Of a stretch of DNA of 64,000 nucleotides, positions 24,365-33,482 are shown piece by piece. Position numbers and translations under genes: made by a program. The notes under the pieces are model-generated. The model worked only from the letters and a program-made list of their open reading frames with translations. It made no database searches and was not told the DNA's origin. Numbering within the stretch: position 1 is the stretch's first letter; each line of letters starts with the position of its first letter. The stretch spans positions 1-64,000 of the forward strand of contig NZ_KB894810.1 in NCBI RefSeq assembly GCF_000374645.1. The letters are read 5' to 3'. Origin of the DNA: Arhodomonas aquaeolei DSM 8974. Its GTDB lineage: Bacteria > Pseudomonadota > Gammaproteobacteria > Nitrococcales > Nitrococcaceae.

Positions 24365-25125
24365 TCCTGTGCCCCTCCCAGATAGGCCTCTTTCACTCGC
24401 GGATCGCCACGGACCTCGTCCGGCGCGCCGCCGGCGATGATGCGCCCCTGCGCAAGCACGCTGATCCGCTCGGCAAGGCTGAAGACCACGTGCATGTCGT
24501 GCTCGATCACCACCTTGGTCATACCCGTCTCGGAGATCTCCTTGAGCAGGTCGATGGTGCGGTTGGTGTCATGCCGGGACATGCCGGCGGTCGGCTCGTC
24601 GAGGAGCAGCAGCTTGGGTCGCGCGGCAAGGCAGACCGCGAGCTCCAGCCGGCGCTTGTCGCCCCGGGCCAGATGCTGGGCCTGCTCCTCCAGGTGATCG
24701 CCGAGACCGACCCGCTCCAGGGTCGCCGCGGCCTCCTCATAGATGGCGTGTCCCCGGCGCAGCGTCTCCGCGGCCTTGATGGAGAACTGGCCATCGCGGC
24801 GGGCAAGCGCTGCAATGGCCACGTTCTGCAGGAGATTCATCGCCGGAAAGACCTGCGGGGTCTGGAACACCCGCGCGATCCCCCGCTGGATGATGCTGTG
24901 GGGCTTGACCCCGCGCAGCTCGCGCCCGTCGAAGAGCACGTGACCCTGATCGGCCTCGATCAGACCGATGAGGACGTTGAGCAGGGTCGACTTGCCCGCC
25001 CCGTTGGGGCCGATGATGGCGTGGATGCTGCCGGTCCGGACCTGCAGGCTCACGTCCGTGAGCGCCTGCAGTCCGCCGAAGCTCTTGGACACCCCCTGAA
25101 CGTCGAGCAGTGCCTGTTCACTCAT
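24361..25125 (-). CDS. livG: branched-chain amino acid type ABC transporter ATPase
   Basis: A 254-residue ABC ATPase with Walker A GPNGAGKST (near 39), signature LARGDKRRLEL (a LivG-type variant of LSGGQ) and Walker B LLLLDEPTAGM. The ATG at 25125 matches the family start (SEQALLDVQGVSKSFGG); an upstream in-frame extension into the livM gap is not family-like. Partner of LivF in the same operon. Confidence 0.93.
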   Translation of the reverse strand: MSEQALLDVQGVSKSFGGLQALTDVSLQVRTGSIHAIIGPNGAGKSTLLNVLIGLIEADQGHVLFDGRELRGVKPHSIIQRGIARVFQTPQVFPAMNLLQNVAIAALARRDGQFSIKAAETLRRGHAIYEEAAATLERVGLGDHLEEQAQHLARGDKRRLELAVCLAARPKLLLLDEPTAGMSRHDTNRTIDLLKEISETGMTKVVIEHDMHVVFSLAERISVLAQGRIIAGGAPDEVRGDPRVKEAYLGGAQE

Positions 25126-25156
25126 GATCCGTCTTCCTCCCGTGTTCGTCACCGGC

Positions 25157-26224
25157 CTAGCGGCCGCCCAGCTGGGCATCCGCGCGGCGGCCCTTCTGGC
25201 GGTCCTCACGCATGGAGCCGGGGGCGTCCGGCACGTTATCCCGGCGCGACGGCACCATATGGCCCATCGCCTTGCGCACGCGACGCGCGAGGTCGATGAA
25301 GCCGCCGGGGAGGAAGATCACCACCAGGACGAAGATGGCACCAAGGATCAGCTTCCACTGCTCACCGATAAACGCCTGCACGACGTTCTCGAAGAACAGC
25401 ATGAACGCGGCACCGATCATCGGCCCGAGCAGCGTGTTCACGCCGCCGATCACGGACATGATCACGATCTCGCCGGAGGTGGTCCAGTGCATGAACTCGG
25501 TGGCGACATAGGGCTCGTAGACGACCATCAGCGATCCGGCGACGGCCGCGTAGAGCCCGCTGATGGTAAACGCCATCATCTTGTAGGCCATCACGTTGAC
25601 GCCGGTGTACTCGAGCCGCATCGGGTTCTCCTTGATGGACATCAGCATCAGCCCGAACGGCGAGCGCTTGATCTGGCGTGCCAGCGCGAAGCCGCCTATG
25701 AGCAGCACGGCGCAGACGTAGAACACGTTCAGCCCCTGCATCGGCAGCCCGAGCAGCGTCGGCTTGGTGCTCATCGTCAGGCCGTTATCGCCCCCGGTCC
25801 AGCCCTGGAAAATCGACAGCACCGCCGCATACAGCATTTCGCCGAAGGCCAGCGTGAGAATGGAGAAGTAGATGCCGCTGCGCCGCAGCGTGAGAAAGCC
25901 GAGCACGATGGCGAGCACCAGGGTCAGCGACACGCTCACTGCGAGCGCCGGTATGATGTCGGCGCTGACGTGCTTGAGCATCAGACCCGTGGTGTAGGCC
26001 GCGGTACCGAAGAAGGCCGCGTGGCCGAACGACAGAAACCCGGTGAACCCGAGCAGGATATCGAAGCCCAGGGCGAACAGCGCCCAGATCACGATCTTCG
26101 TCGCCAGGGCCTCGTAGCCGCCGAGCAGCGGCAGCCAGAAGGGCAGCAGCAGGACGATGGCGGCAAACACGCCGATCACCAGCAGCTCGCGCCCGCCACC
26201 GCTGGTCTTGGACATGGCACTCAT
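25157..26224 (-). CDS. livM: branched-chain amino acid type ABC transporter permease
   Basis: A 355-residue inner-membrane permease with about 9-10 hydrophobic segments and LivM signatures (GFTGFLSFGHAAFFG near 60, YFSILTLAFGEM near 115, LMSIKENPMRLEYTGVNV). The last ~35 residues form a polar cytosolic tail longer than usual, rich in Arg and Asp. Its ATG overlaps the livH stop by one base (TAATG). Confidence 0.93.
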   Translation of the reverse strand: MSAMSKTSGGGRELLVIGVFAAIVLLLPFWLPLLGGYEALATKIVIWALFALGFDILLGFTGFLSFGHAAFFGTAAYTTGLMLKHVSADIIPALAVSVSLTLVLAIVLGFLTLRRSGIYFSILTLAFGEMLYAAVLSIFQGWTGGDNGLTMSTKPTLLGLPMQGLNVFYVCAVLLIGGFALARQIKRSPFGLMLMSIKENPMRLEYTGVNVMAYKMMAFTISGLYAAVAGSLMVVYEPYVATEFMHWTTSGEIVIMSVIGGVNTLLGPMIGAAFMLFFENVVQAFIGEQWKLILGAIFVLVVIFLPGGFIDLARRVRKAMGHMVPSRRDNVPDAPGSMREDRQKGRRADAQLGGR

Positions 26225-27126
26225 TATTCGAACACCCCCTTCTTGCCCATCAGGCCGCGCGGACGGGTCAGCAGCACCACCACCGCCACCAGATAGATGA
26301 TGATCTGCTGGATCGACGAATACTCGGCGGTGAAGCTCAGCGCCATGCCGAGCACCACCGCGGCGATCAGCGCACCGGCCACGGAGCCCATGCCACCGAT
26401 GACCACCACCAGGAAGGAGGGCACGAGCATCTTCATGCCCACGGCCGGACTGACCTGGGTGATGGGCCCGCCGAACACGCCGGCGATACCCGCGATCAGC
26501 GCGCCGAGGCCGAACACCGCAGCGAAGCGGCGGGTGATGTTGATGCCGAGGAAGCGCACCATCTCCGCATCACGCATGCCCGAGCGGATGACCAGCCCGA
26601 AGCGCGTGAACTGCAGCAGGAAGAACAGCGCCCCGATCACCACGAGGGAAACCAGGATCAGGATCAACCGCCACTTGGGGAAGACCACAAAGCCGCTCAG
26701 GAACGGCACGTATTCGTGGAGCATGACGATCCCCTGACCCCAGGAGGGCACTGGATAGGGGATGTTGTTGGCGCCGAAGATCCACTTGAGGGCCTCCTCG
26801 GCGACGATCGCCAGCCCGAACGTGACCAGGATCTGGTCCGTGTGGGGGCGGTCGTAGAAATACTGGATCAGGCCGCGCTCGAGGATGATCCCGATCACGA
26901 ACAGGATCAGCGGCACCAGGATCACCGCATACAGGAATCCCAGCTTGCCCGCGATGATCACGGCGCAGTAGGCGCCGATGAGATAGAGCGCACCATGGGC
27001 GAAATTGACCACGCCGAGGGTGCCGAAGATGAGCGTGAGCCCCAGCGCGATCATGGCGTAGATCATGCCGAGCTGCAGGCCCGTGAGAATCTGAAGGAAT
27101 AGCGCGTTAATCAGGTCACCGGACAT
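26224..27126 (-). CDS. livH: branched-chain amino acid type ABC transporter permease
   Basis: A 300-residue permease with eight or so membrane segments and the LivH motif GLTLIFGTLGVVNFAHGALY near 30. It forms the heterodimeric channel with LivM. It follows the binding-protein gene after a 142-bp gap holding two hairpins, which could lower transporter expression relative to the binding protein. Confidence 0.94.
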   Translation of the reverse strand: MSGDLINALFLQILTGLQLGMIYAMIALGLTLIFGTLGVVNFAHGALYLIGAYCAVIIAGKLGFLYAVILVPLILFVIGIILERGLIQYFYDRPHTDQILVTFGLAIVAEEALKWIFGANNIPYPVPSWGQGIVMLHEYVPFLSGFVVFPKWRLILILVSLVVIGALFFLLQFTRFGLVIRSGMRDAEMVRFLGINITRRFAAVFGLGALIAGIAGVFGGPITQVSPAVGMKMLVPSFLVVVIGGMGSVAGALIAAVVLGMALSFTAEYSSIQQIIIYLVAVVVLLTRPRGLMGKKGVFE

Positions 27127-27195
27127 TGAACGACTCCACCCGCCGGGATGCGCCGCAGCCCCCGTCCGCGCGACGGGGCGCGGCCGGTCCCGCGA

Positions 27196-27221
27196 TTATC
27201 AGTTTGCGACTGCGCTGATAA
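27196..27221. repeat. inverted repeat TTATCAG-N12-CTGATAA in the liv intergenic gap
   Basis: The arms at 27196-27202 and 27215-27221 are perfect 7-base complements with a 12-base interior. Nearly the same element occurs upstream of metN at 60944-60969. Read on the minus strand it lies just after the livK-end hairpin and before livH. Confidence 0.7.
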
Positions 27222-27224
27222 ACG

Positions 27225-27249
27225 GTGCCACGGCCGTCGGCCGTGGCAC
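27225..27249 (-). terminator. hairpin after the substrate-binding protein gene
   Basis: GTGCCACGGCC (27225-27235) and GGCCGTGGCAC (27239-27249) form a perfect 11-bp stem with a 3-base loop. On the minus strand it follows the binding-protein stop by 19 bp and is followed by CGTTTATC, a weak U-tract. A partial terminator or mRNA-stabilising hairpin that sets the ratio of binding protein to permease is likely. Confidence 0.6.
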
Positions 27250-27268
27250 TGTCGGCCGGAAGCCGCCG

Positions 27269-28636
27269 TCAGGCCGGCTTGTACGGACCCAGCTCCCCGG
27301 AGAAGGTATCCACCGGGTAGATCACGTCGTCACGCTTGACGTGCTGGACGATGTTGAGCAGGTCGTACTCGCCCTGCTTCTGGTCAGGGCCCTTGCCCTG
27401 CACCACCAGGATGTCCTTGAAGCACTGGTGGTCCGCACCACGGTAGTAGGCCTCGCCCGGGCCGGCACCGGTGAAGCGGAAGTCCTCGAGGGCCTTGATG
27501 ACCTCCGGCGGGTAGAACGTCCCGGCCCGCTCGCAGGCGTTGGCATAGAGCAGGGTCTGCACGTAGCAGGTCTGTGCCGCCTGGGAGGGGGGGAAGCCGT
27601 ACTCGTCCTCGAAGGACTTCACGAAGGCCTGCGAGCCCGCATCCTCGAGGGTCCAGTTCCAGTTGGTGGAGCCGAACACGCCGTCGATGTTGCTCGCACC
27701 GGCACCCTGGGCCATGAGACGGCTGTACAGCGGAACGACGATCTGGAAGTCCTTGCCGTTCTTCTGCATGTCCTTCATGCCGAACTGCACCGCCTGGGTG
27801 AGCGAGTTCACCATGTCCTTGCCGTAGTGGTTGAGCACCAGCACGTCGGCGTCGGAGTTGAGCACCGCGGTCAGGAACTGCGAGTAATCGCTGGTGCCGA
27901 GCGGGGTCATGATGTTGTTGACCGTCGTCCAGCCTTCCTTCTCGGTGAACTCCTTGATGGACTGATACTGGGTGTGGCCCCAGGTGTAGTCGGCGGTGAG
28001 GTGGAAGGCCCGGCGATCGGTGCCGTAGGCATCCGCGAGCACCGGCCCGAGGGCCTTGCCGGACATGTAGGCGTTGAAGAAGTGGCGGAAACCGTAACGC
28101 CGCTTGTCCTTGCCGGTGGTGTCGTTGGAATGGGTGAGGCCGCACATGAAGATGACACCCATCTCCTGTGCGAGGTACTGCTGGGCGATGGCCACCGAGC
28201 TCGAGGAGCCGCCGCCGTACATGATCACCTTGTCGCGTTCGATCATGCGGCGGGCGCTGGTGCGCGCGGCATCCGGGCTGGTCTGGGTGTCACCGCTGAC
28301 GTAGCCGACCTTCTTGCCAAGCACCCCCTGACCGGTGAGCGAGCTGGGCTTGAGGGTCTCGAGCATGCCGCCGCCGTTGTTGAGATGCTTGACGGCGAGC
28401 TTGTAGGCGCGCAGCTCGTCCGCCCCCTCGTCGGCATACGCACCGGTCTGCGGCACGTTGAAGCCGAACATCACGGTGTCGCCCTTGACCGGGAAGTTGC
28501 CGATGGCGTCCTGTGCCCAGCTGTTGCGCGTGAAGATCATCGGCCCGGTGCCGGCGATCACCGCCGATGCGGCACCCGCCTTGAGCACGTTACGCCGGGA
28601 CCAACCGCGATTGCTGTCGTCTTTCCTGTCGGTCAT
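27269..28636 (-). CDS. ABC transporter substrate-binding protein, Tat-exported, UrtA/LivK-like
   Basis: A 455-residue periplasmic binding protein. A twin-arginine signal (SRRNVLKAGAASAVIAG, near 14-30) indicates folded export. The mature part has the type I fold with GFNVPQTGAYADEG, MYGGGSSSSVAIA and DYTWGHTQYQSIKEF. It is longer than LivJ (about 345) and resembles the large amide/urea-like subfamily. ATG 28636 has AGGAGGAG upstream. The ligand is unknown: branched-chain amino acids, amides or urea are all possible. Confidence 0.9.
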   Translation of the reverse strand: MTDRKDDSNRGWSRRNVLKAGAASAVIAGTGPMIFTRNSWAQDAIGNFPVKGDTVMFGFNVPQTGAYADEGADELRAYKLAVKHLNNGGGMLETLKPSSLTGQGVLGKKVGYVSGDTQTSPDAARTSARRMIERDKVIMYGGGSSSSVAIAQQYLAQEMGVIFMCGLTHSNDTTGKDKRRYGFRHFFNAYMSGKALGPVLADAYGTDRRAFHLTADYTWGHTQYQSIKEFTEKEGWTTVNNIMTPLGTSDYSQFLTAVLNSDADVLVLNHYGKDMVNSLTQAVQFGMKDMQKNGKDFQIVVPLYSRLMAQGAGASNIDGVFGSTNWNWTLEDAGSQAFVKSFEDEYGFPPSQAAQTCYVQTLLYANACERAGTFYPPEVIKALEDFRFTGAGPGEAYYRGADHQCFKDILVVQGKGPDQKQGEYDLLNIVQHVKRDDVIYPVDTFSGELGPYKPA

Positions 28637-28846
28637 CACTCTCCTCCTCATTGTTGGCCGTTGCCGCGTTGCGCGGCGGCCATGGCTCACTGCTTCTTGT
28701 TCTGGCAGCTATTCATTTTCGTTATAGCCTAGCTACGATATCGGAGAACAGCAATGTCCGTGAACCATCCCACAGTTTTCCGGCGGGAGAGCACGGCGGC
28801 AGGCACCGAGGCGGGCGGGGAACAGAAGGGCGTGAGGGCGGGCGAC

Positions 28847-29911
28847 TCACTCAGCCCCGGGGCAGGCCCCCTTGCCGCGGCGGCAGCGGATATCGGCAAG
28901 GGTGTCGCGGAACTGCTCGACGTGGGGACCACCGGCGGCCACGGCGGACTCCGCCGCCGCCTCGGCCTCGGCCAGGTCGCCCTGCTCGGCCTCGATATTG
29001 GCGAGATTGTTCCAGACCACCCCCTTGCCCTCGGCGACCCGTGGCAATGCGTCGATGAGCACCTTGCGGGCCGCGTCCGCATCGCCGGCGGCGTAGACGG
29101 CATTGGCCAGCCCGACGGCATACGGGCCACTCTCCGGCCAGCGCCCGGCCGCGGCACGCCAGTAGGGGATCGCCGGCTCCACGCCCGCGGTCCCCTCCAG
29201 GGAGGCCAGCGCCTGGAACAGCGGCCCGGGCTCGGCGGTGGCCGGCAGGCCCCCTGGCGCCGGGGTGACCATGGCCCAGTATTCCGCCCGCGCCCAGGTG
29301 TGCAGGAATGTCTTGAAGCTGATGCGGTGACGGCGGCGCTCGCCGGAACGCAGCACCACGGTGCCGTCGTCCGGATACAGCCCCACGACCACAGCATAGT
29401 GCCACCGCGGCCACCATCCGAACGCCAGGTTCTGGAGGACGATCACCGGGTGCCCGGCACGGAGCTCGCGCTGAACGGCGGCGAGGCGGCCGTCGATCTG
29501 GTAGGCCAGACGTCCCGCGCGGCGCGCCGTCGCCAGCATCTCGGGCTGAAGACTGCCGTTGCGTTCCGGGATGAACAGGGACCCGCCGAGCGCGTCCGGC
29601 GAGGTCTCGTAACCGCTCCACTCCAGCGTGCTCGCCAGCGAGGCGGGCCCGCAGTAGTAGGCGGTGTCGGGGAAGAAGGGCACGGCATCCAGCTCCGTGG
29701 CCGTCGTCCCCTCGGCAAGCTCGGCACGCTGCTCCGGTATCCCGGCGCAGGCGCTGAGGAGGATGGCGGCGAGCAGGGCCACCGCCATCGCCACGGGGCT
29801 TCGGCGGCGCCCGCCCGCGGGGGCCGGGGGATGCATCCTCCCCGGCCCCCCGGGCACTGCAGGGCTCAGTCCGGGCCCGACGGGCCTCGCATGCCTGCCG
29901 TTACGCCGCAT
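28847..29911 (-). CDS. PA2778-family lipoprotein, C39-like cysteine peptidase domain with TPR tail
   Basis: A 354-residue predicted lipoprotein. After a 40-residue basic leader comes a hydrophobic stretch ending in the lipobox LLSAC. The peptidase-like domain contains YYCGPASLASTL, with the probable nucleophile Cys, and HYAVVVGLYPDDGTV with the His. The C-terminal third (after about 230) is helical with TPR-like repeats. It follows the PA2779-like gene in the same orientation, as in Pseudomonas. ATG 29911 has AGGAAGGGG upstream. Its biological substrate is not established. Confidence 0.85.
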   Translation of the reverse strand: MRRNGRHARPVGPGLSPAVPGGPGRMHPPAPAGGRRRSPVAMAVALLAAILLSACAGIPEQRAELAEGTTATELDAVPFFPDTAYYCGPASLASTLEWSGYETSPDALGGSLFIPERNGSLQPEMLATARRAGRLAYQIDGRLAAVQRELRAGHPVIVLQNLAFGWWPRWHYAVVVGLYPDDGTVVLRSGERRRHRISFKTFLHTWARAEYWAMVTPAPGGLPATAEPGPLFQALASLEGTAGVEPAIPYWRAAAGRWPESGPYAVGLANAVYAAGDADAARKVLIDALPRVAEGKGVVWNNLANIEAEQGDLAEAEAAAESAVAAGGPHVEQFRDTLADIRCRRGKGACPGAE

Positions 29912-29929
29912 GACCCCTTCCTGGACCGC

Positions 29930-30337
29930 CTAGCGGGCGGTGTTGTTGACGAACGGGAACACGTCGGTGAAGCCGAGGATGTCGGTGATCAGCAACACCA
30001 CGAAGATAAACACCGCGGCCCCCAGAATGCTGGTGCCACCCGCGGGCATCTCGTCCATGCGCTGCGCCATCTGGCGGGCCTCCTGGTCGGAGAGCGCGGC
30101 GACACGCTGCTGCGCCTCGGCCGGATCGACCCCGTAGGATACGAGCTGGTCACGAACGTCCTCGCGCTGGAGCAGCGCCTGGACCCGCTCACGGGCGGCA
30201 TCCGCGGACTGCTGGGCCGCCAGCGTCTGGGTACCGACCATGCTGGCCTGCGCGGCCGGCACGAACAGCGTCGCCCACAGGAACAGGGCGGCGAGCAGCG
30301 GGACGAGGCGGCGGTTTGTTGCGATAAAGCGGTCCAT
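29930..30337 (-). CDS. PA2779-family small secreted/membrane protein
   Basis: A 135-residue protein with an N-terminal signal peptide (cleavage likely after VPAAQAS) and a middle region rich in Gln, Ala, Asp and Arg predicted helical. A C-terminal membrane helix (GAAVFIFVVLLITDILGF) follows, then VNNTAR. This layout matches the PA2779 family that always neighbours PA2778. The start is ATG 30337 with GAGGGAAGAAG upstream. Function unknown; a substrate or partner of the adjacent peptidase is a reasonable inference. Confidence 0.82.
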   Translation of the reverse strand: MDRFIATNRRLVPLLAALFLWATLFVPAAQASMVGTQTLAAQQSADAARERVQALLQREDVRDQLVSYGVDPAEAQQRVAALSDQEARQMAQRMDEMPAGGTSILGAAVFIFVVLLITDILGFTDVFPFVNNTAR

Positions 30338-30513
30338 TTCTTCTTCCCTCCTGTGTGTTTGACGGCTACCGGCACCCATCATAGCCGACCGGGCCGGCCC
30401 CCGTAGAGCCGCTCCGCTGCCGCTCAGGCCGTCGGTCGGGACCGTCCCCGGACAGCGACATATGATGGCCGGCCATCGCGTGGCGTGCCCGGAGGGATAC
30501 GGCAGGCGGAACG

Positions 30514-31479
30514 CTAACGCCCCTGCGGCGGGAGATCGAGCCAGCGCGCGCGCCAGCCGGTTCCGGCGAGGAAGACCGCGCCCGCCGTCGCGGTCACGGC
30601 CTCGCCACCACCACGGGGCACGAGGCGGAGACGGTAGCGCCGGCCCCGGTCCGCGGCCAGCACCTCCTCCACGCCGGCGAGCCGGTATCGATGCTGCAAC
30701 GCACTATCGCGGCCTCGCCAGGCCGCGCGTATCGCCGCCGCGGCATAGTCGGGTGACGGCGCGGAGGCAGCCGCGGTGGAGCGGACGGTCAGGGCCTCGC
30801 GGTGAACGCCAGCGCCTCCCCCGACACGCAGACGCACCGCCAGCAGCGACCCCGGCACCACCTCGAGACGGCGGGCGGTGAGGATCGCGCCGGTGGTGCG
30901 TGCCCGCACATCGTAACGCCCTCCCGGCAGGGCGAAGACCGTTGGCCGGTCGGCCCCACCGGACTCGATGGCGGACCCGTCAACGGCGGCACCGTCGCGG
31001 CTCCGGTTCACCTGCACGCCCGCCGGCACGATTCCCTGCGCCCCGGCGACCGTGACCGACAGCCGCCCCTGCGCGAACCCGACCTGCAGACGATGCCAGC
31101 CCTGGGTAATCCAGATGTCCCGGACGGCATGAACAGCCGCGCCAACGACATCGCGCGGCACCACGTACACGTCGTACGCACCCGGCGCCAATACAAGCCG
31201 GACCGGCGCGCCGGCACCGCGCCGCGGGGATGCGGGCGTGACGGCATAACCGGTCTGCTGCCCGGAACGGGCGTCATGCACGACGACACACACCGGGACC
31301 CGCGCACCGCCGGGCTCGGAGGCGACGACCTCCACCCCCGTCCCCCGGCCATCCCGGAGAGCCACGGAGCCCGGCCGTCCGTTCGCCCCGGCCGCCCGTG
31401 GCAACACCATCACCGCCAGCAGGAGCGACACCGCCCATCGCCACGGCACCCCACTTGTCCGTCTTCGGACCACGCCCAC
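30514..31479 (-). CDS. secreted protein of unknown function, possible cystatin-like C-terminal domain
   Basis: A 321-residue protein starting at GTG 31479 with GAGGGGG upstream. A signal peptide covers about residues 1-32. Three beta-rich repeats follow with similar phrases (APGAYDVYVVPRDV, LPGGRYDVRARTT, VVPGSLLAVRLRV), like carboxypeptidase regulatory or prealbumin-like folds. The last ~85 residues contain YRLAGVEEVLAADRGRRYRL, reminiscent of cystatin-type domains. I do not recognise a named family. It is 176 bp upstream of the PA2779/PA2778 pair on the same strand. Confidence 0.65.
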   Translation of the reverse strand: MGVVRRRTSGVPWRWAVSLLLAVMVLPRAAGANGRPGSVALRDGRGTGVEVVASEPGGARVPVCVVVHDARSGQQTGYAVTPASPRRGAGAPVRLVLAPGAYDVYVVPRDVVGAAVHAVRDIWITQGWHRLQVGFAQGRLSVTVAGAQGIVPAGVQVNRSRDGAAVDGSAIESGGADRPTVFALPGGRYDVRARTTGAILTARRLEVVPGSLLAVRLRVGGGAGVHREALTVRSTAAASAPSPDYAAAAIRAAWRGRDSALQHRYRLAGVEEVLAADRGRRYRLRLVPRGGGEAVTATAGAVFLAGTGWRARWLDLPPQGR

Positions 31480-31703
31480 CCCACCCCCTCATTCCGGTCC
31501 CTGCCCTTCAGGCAAGCAGTCGCACCGGACACTGTCCAGCCGGCAGCCCCGACACGCCGGCGGCCGGAAAGGCGTTGGCCCCATCGGACAACTCGATTAT
31601 CGTGAGGATTGTGAGCAACCGCACAACACGCGTGAGCAGTCGGTCACCGCATCCCAACGGATGCACGCCGGGCAACATCCCTCGGGGAGGTCGAAGAGGC
31701 GCC

Positions 31704-33260
31704 ATGCAGCGGCCATACCGTTCCGGGCCACCGCTACGCCAGGCCGCGAGACTCGCCCTGCTGTATGCCGTGGCCGCAACCGCCTGGATCACCCTCTCGG
31801 ATAGCCTCCTCGAGCTGTGGTTCCGTGATCCCGACGCCCTCTCCTGGCTGCAGACGATCAAGGGCACCGCCTTCGTGCTCGTCACCGCCGCGGCACTCTG
31901 GCTCCTCGTCTACCGCCAGCTCCACAAGGCCGACGACCTCGTCCAGCGCCTGGAGAGACAGCGTTCCGAGCTGGACGAGCTCAACCAGTTCCGCCGCAGC
32001 ATCATCGACAACGCCAGCATCTGGCTGAATGTCATCGACCCGGACGGACAGATACAGGTCTGGAACCAGGCTGCGGAGTCGATCAGCGGCTACGACCGCG
32101 AGTCCGTCCTCCATAGCGACCGCATCTGGGCCAATCTCTACCCGGATCCGGATTACCGCACCCGGGTCATCGAGGCGGTACGCGGGATGCACGAGCGCGG
32201 CACCGAGCTATCGGGCTTCGAGACCACGATTCGCTGCCGCGACGGCGACGAGAAGGTGATCTCCTGGGACGCCCGGCGCTTCTTCGACGAGAACGGCCGT
32301 CTTATGGGCTCCATCGCCATCGGCCAGGACGTCACCGAGCGTCGCCGTGCCGAAACCGCGCTCAGGGCCCGTGAGCGCCAGCTGGCCACGCTCCTCAGCA
32401 ACCTGCCGGGCATGGCGTACCGATGCCTCAACGACGGCTACTGGACGATGAAATTCGCCTCCAGCCACTGTCTCACGCTTACCGGCTATCCCCCGGAGGC
32501 GCTGATCGACAACCGCGATGTGGCCTTCGTCGACCTCATCCACTCCGACGACCGCGCCACCGTCGACGAGGAGGTAAGCACTGCGGTCGCCAACCAGCGC
32601 CAGTTCGCCGTGGAATACCGCCTGTGCCGGCGTGACGGCACGGAGCTGTGGGTATGGGAACAGGGCCAGGAGGTGAGCCTCGACGGCGAGACCGTTCTGG
32701 AAGGCATCATCATGGACATCACCCAGCGCAAGCGCATGGAGCAGGAGTTCGCCCGCCAGGCGGCGAAGGACCCGCTCACCGGCCTGCCCAACCGCCGCGA
32801 GCTGGAGCATCGTCTCGATACCGAGATCTCCCGGGCGGACCGCTTCGACCATACCCTCGCGGTGCTCTGGGTGGACATCGACCACTTCAAGACGGTCAAC
32901 GACCGCTTCGGCCACCTGGTCGGCGACGACGTCCTGCGCACGCTCAGCCACGTGCTCGAGGCCAACGTGCGCACGGTGGACAGCGTCACCCGATTCGGCG
33001 GCGAGGAACTGGTGATCCTGCTGCCGGAGGTGGAGCTGGCGGAGGCAGTGGAGACGGCAGAACGGCTGCGACGGCTCGTCGCCGATACCGCATTCCCGCT
33101 GCCCGTGCCGGAGACCGTGACGATCAGCATCGGCGTGGCAATATACCCGCACCACGGACGCAGTGCGGAAACCCTGTGCAATGCCGCCGACCGCGCCATG
33201 TACGACGCCAAGGCCGCCGGCCGGAACCGGGTGAGCGCGGCACCGATGTTCTGGGGGTAA
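31704..33260 (+). CDS. membrane PAS-PAS-GGDEF diguanylate cyclase
   Basis: A 518-residue protein. Two N-terminal membrane helices (about 15-35 and 50-70) flank a short periplasmic loop. Then come a coiled linker, two PAS domains (about 90-210 and 220-335; each ends in a PAC-like segment) and a GGDEF domain (about 350-510). The catalytic motif is RFGGEELVILL; RTVD lies five residues before it as an inhibitory c-di-GMP site. ATG 31704 is chosen because AAGAGG precedes it and the membrane helices follow; a longer open frame upstream is Ser/Pro/Arg-rich and unlikely. The signal sensed is unknown. Confidence 0.9.
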   Translation: MQRPYRSGPPLRQAARLALLYAVAATAWITLSDSLLELWFRDPDALSWLQTIKGTAFVLVTAAALWLLVYRQLHKADDLVQRLERQRSELDELNQFRRSIIDNASIWLNVIDPDGQIQVWNQAAESISGYDRESVLHSDRIWANLYPDPDYRTRVIEAVRGMHERGTELSGFETTIRCRDGDEKVISWDARRFFDENGRLMGSIAIGQDVTERRRAETALRARERQLATLLSNLPGMAYRCLNDGYWTMKFASSHCLTLTGYPPEALIDNRDVAFVDLIHSDDRATVDEEVSTAVANQRQFAVEYRLCRRDGTELWVWEQGQEVSLDGETVLEGIIMDITQRKRMEQEFARQAAKDPLTGLPNRRELEHRLDTEISRADRFDHTLAVLWVDIDHFKTVNDRFGHLVGDDVLRTLSHVLEANVRTVDSVTRFGGEELVILLPEVELAEAVETAERLRRLVADTAFPLPVPETVTISIGVAIYPHHGRSAETLCNAADRAMYDAKAAGRNRVSAAPMFWG

Positions 33261-33317
33261 GCTCGCGGAGTGAAACGGCCACCCGAGGGTCCCCGCCCGG
33301 CATGATCCCGCAGCACG

Positions 33318-33339
33318 TTTTGAGAACAGTTTGAGAACA
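33318..33339. repeat. two tandem 11-bp repeats (TTTGAGAACA core) beside tRNA-Pro
   Basis: TTTTGAGAACA (33318-33328) is followed directly by GTTTGAGAACA (33329-33339). They lie just beyond the tRNA-Pro terminator. tRNA flanks are frequent integration sites and short repeats there may be integrase arm or core sites, but no integrase or tRNA fragment duplicate is visible. Confidence 0.5.
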
Positions 33340-33341
33340 CG

Positions 33342-33383
33342 AAAAAGGCGGGCCGGGAAGCTCTCGCAACCCATTGGCCCGCC
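33342..33383 (-). terminator. intrinsic terminator of the tRNA-Pro transcript
   Basis: On the minus strand GGCGGGCC (33383-33376) pairs with GGCCCGCC (33354-33347) across a 21-base loop and is followed by five U residues (33346-33342). It begins 11 bp after the tRNA-Pro CCA end. Confidence 0.85.
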
Positions 33384-33393
33384 TCGTGTTTTT

Positions 33394-33470
<77 letters not shown>

Positions 33471-33482
33471 AATACGCGCGAG

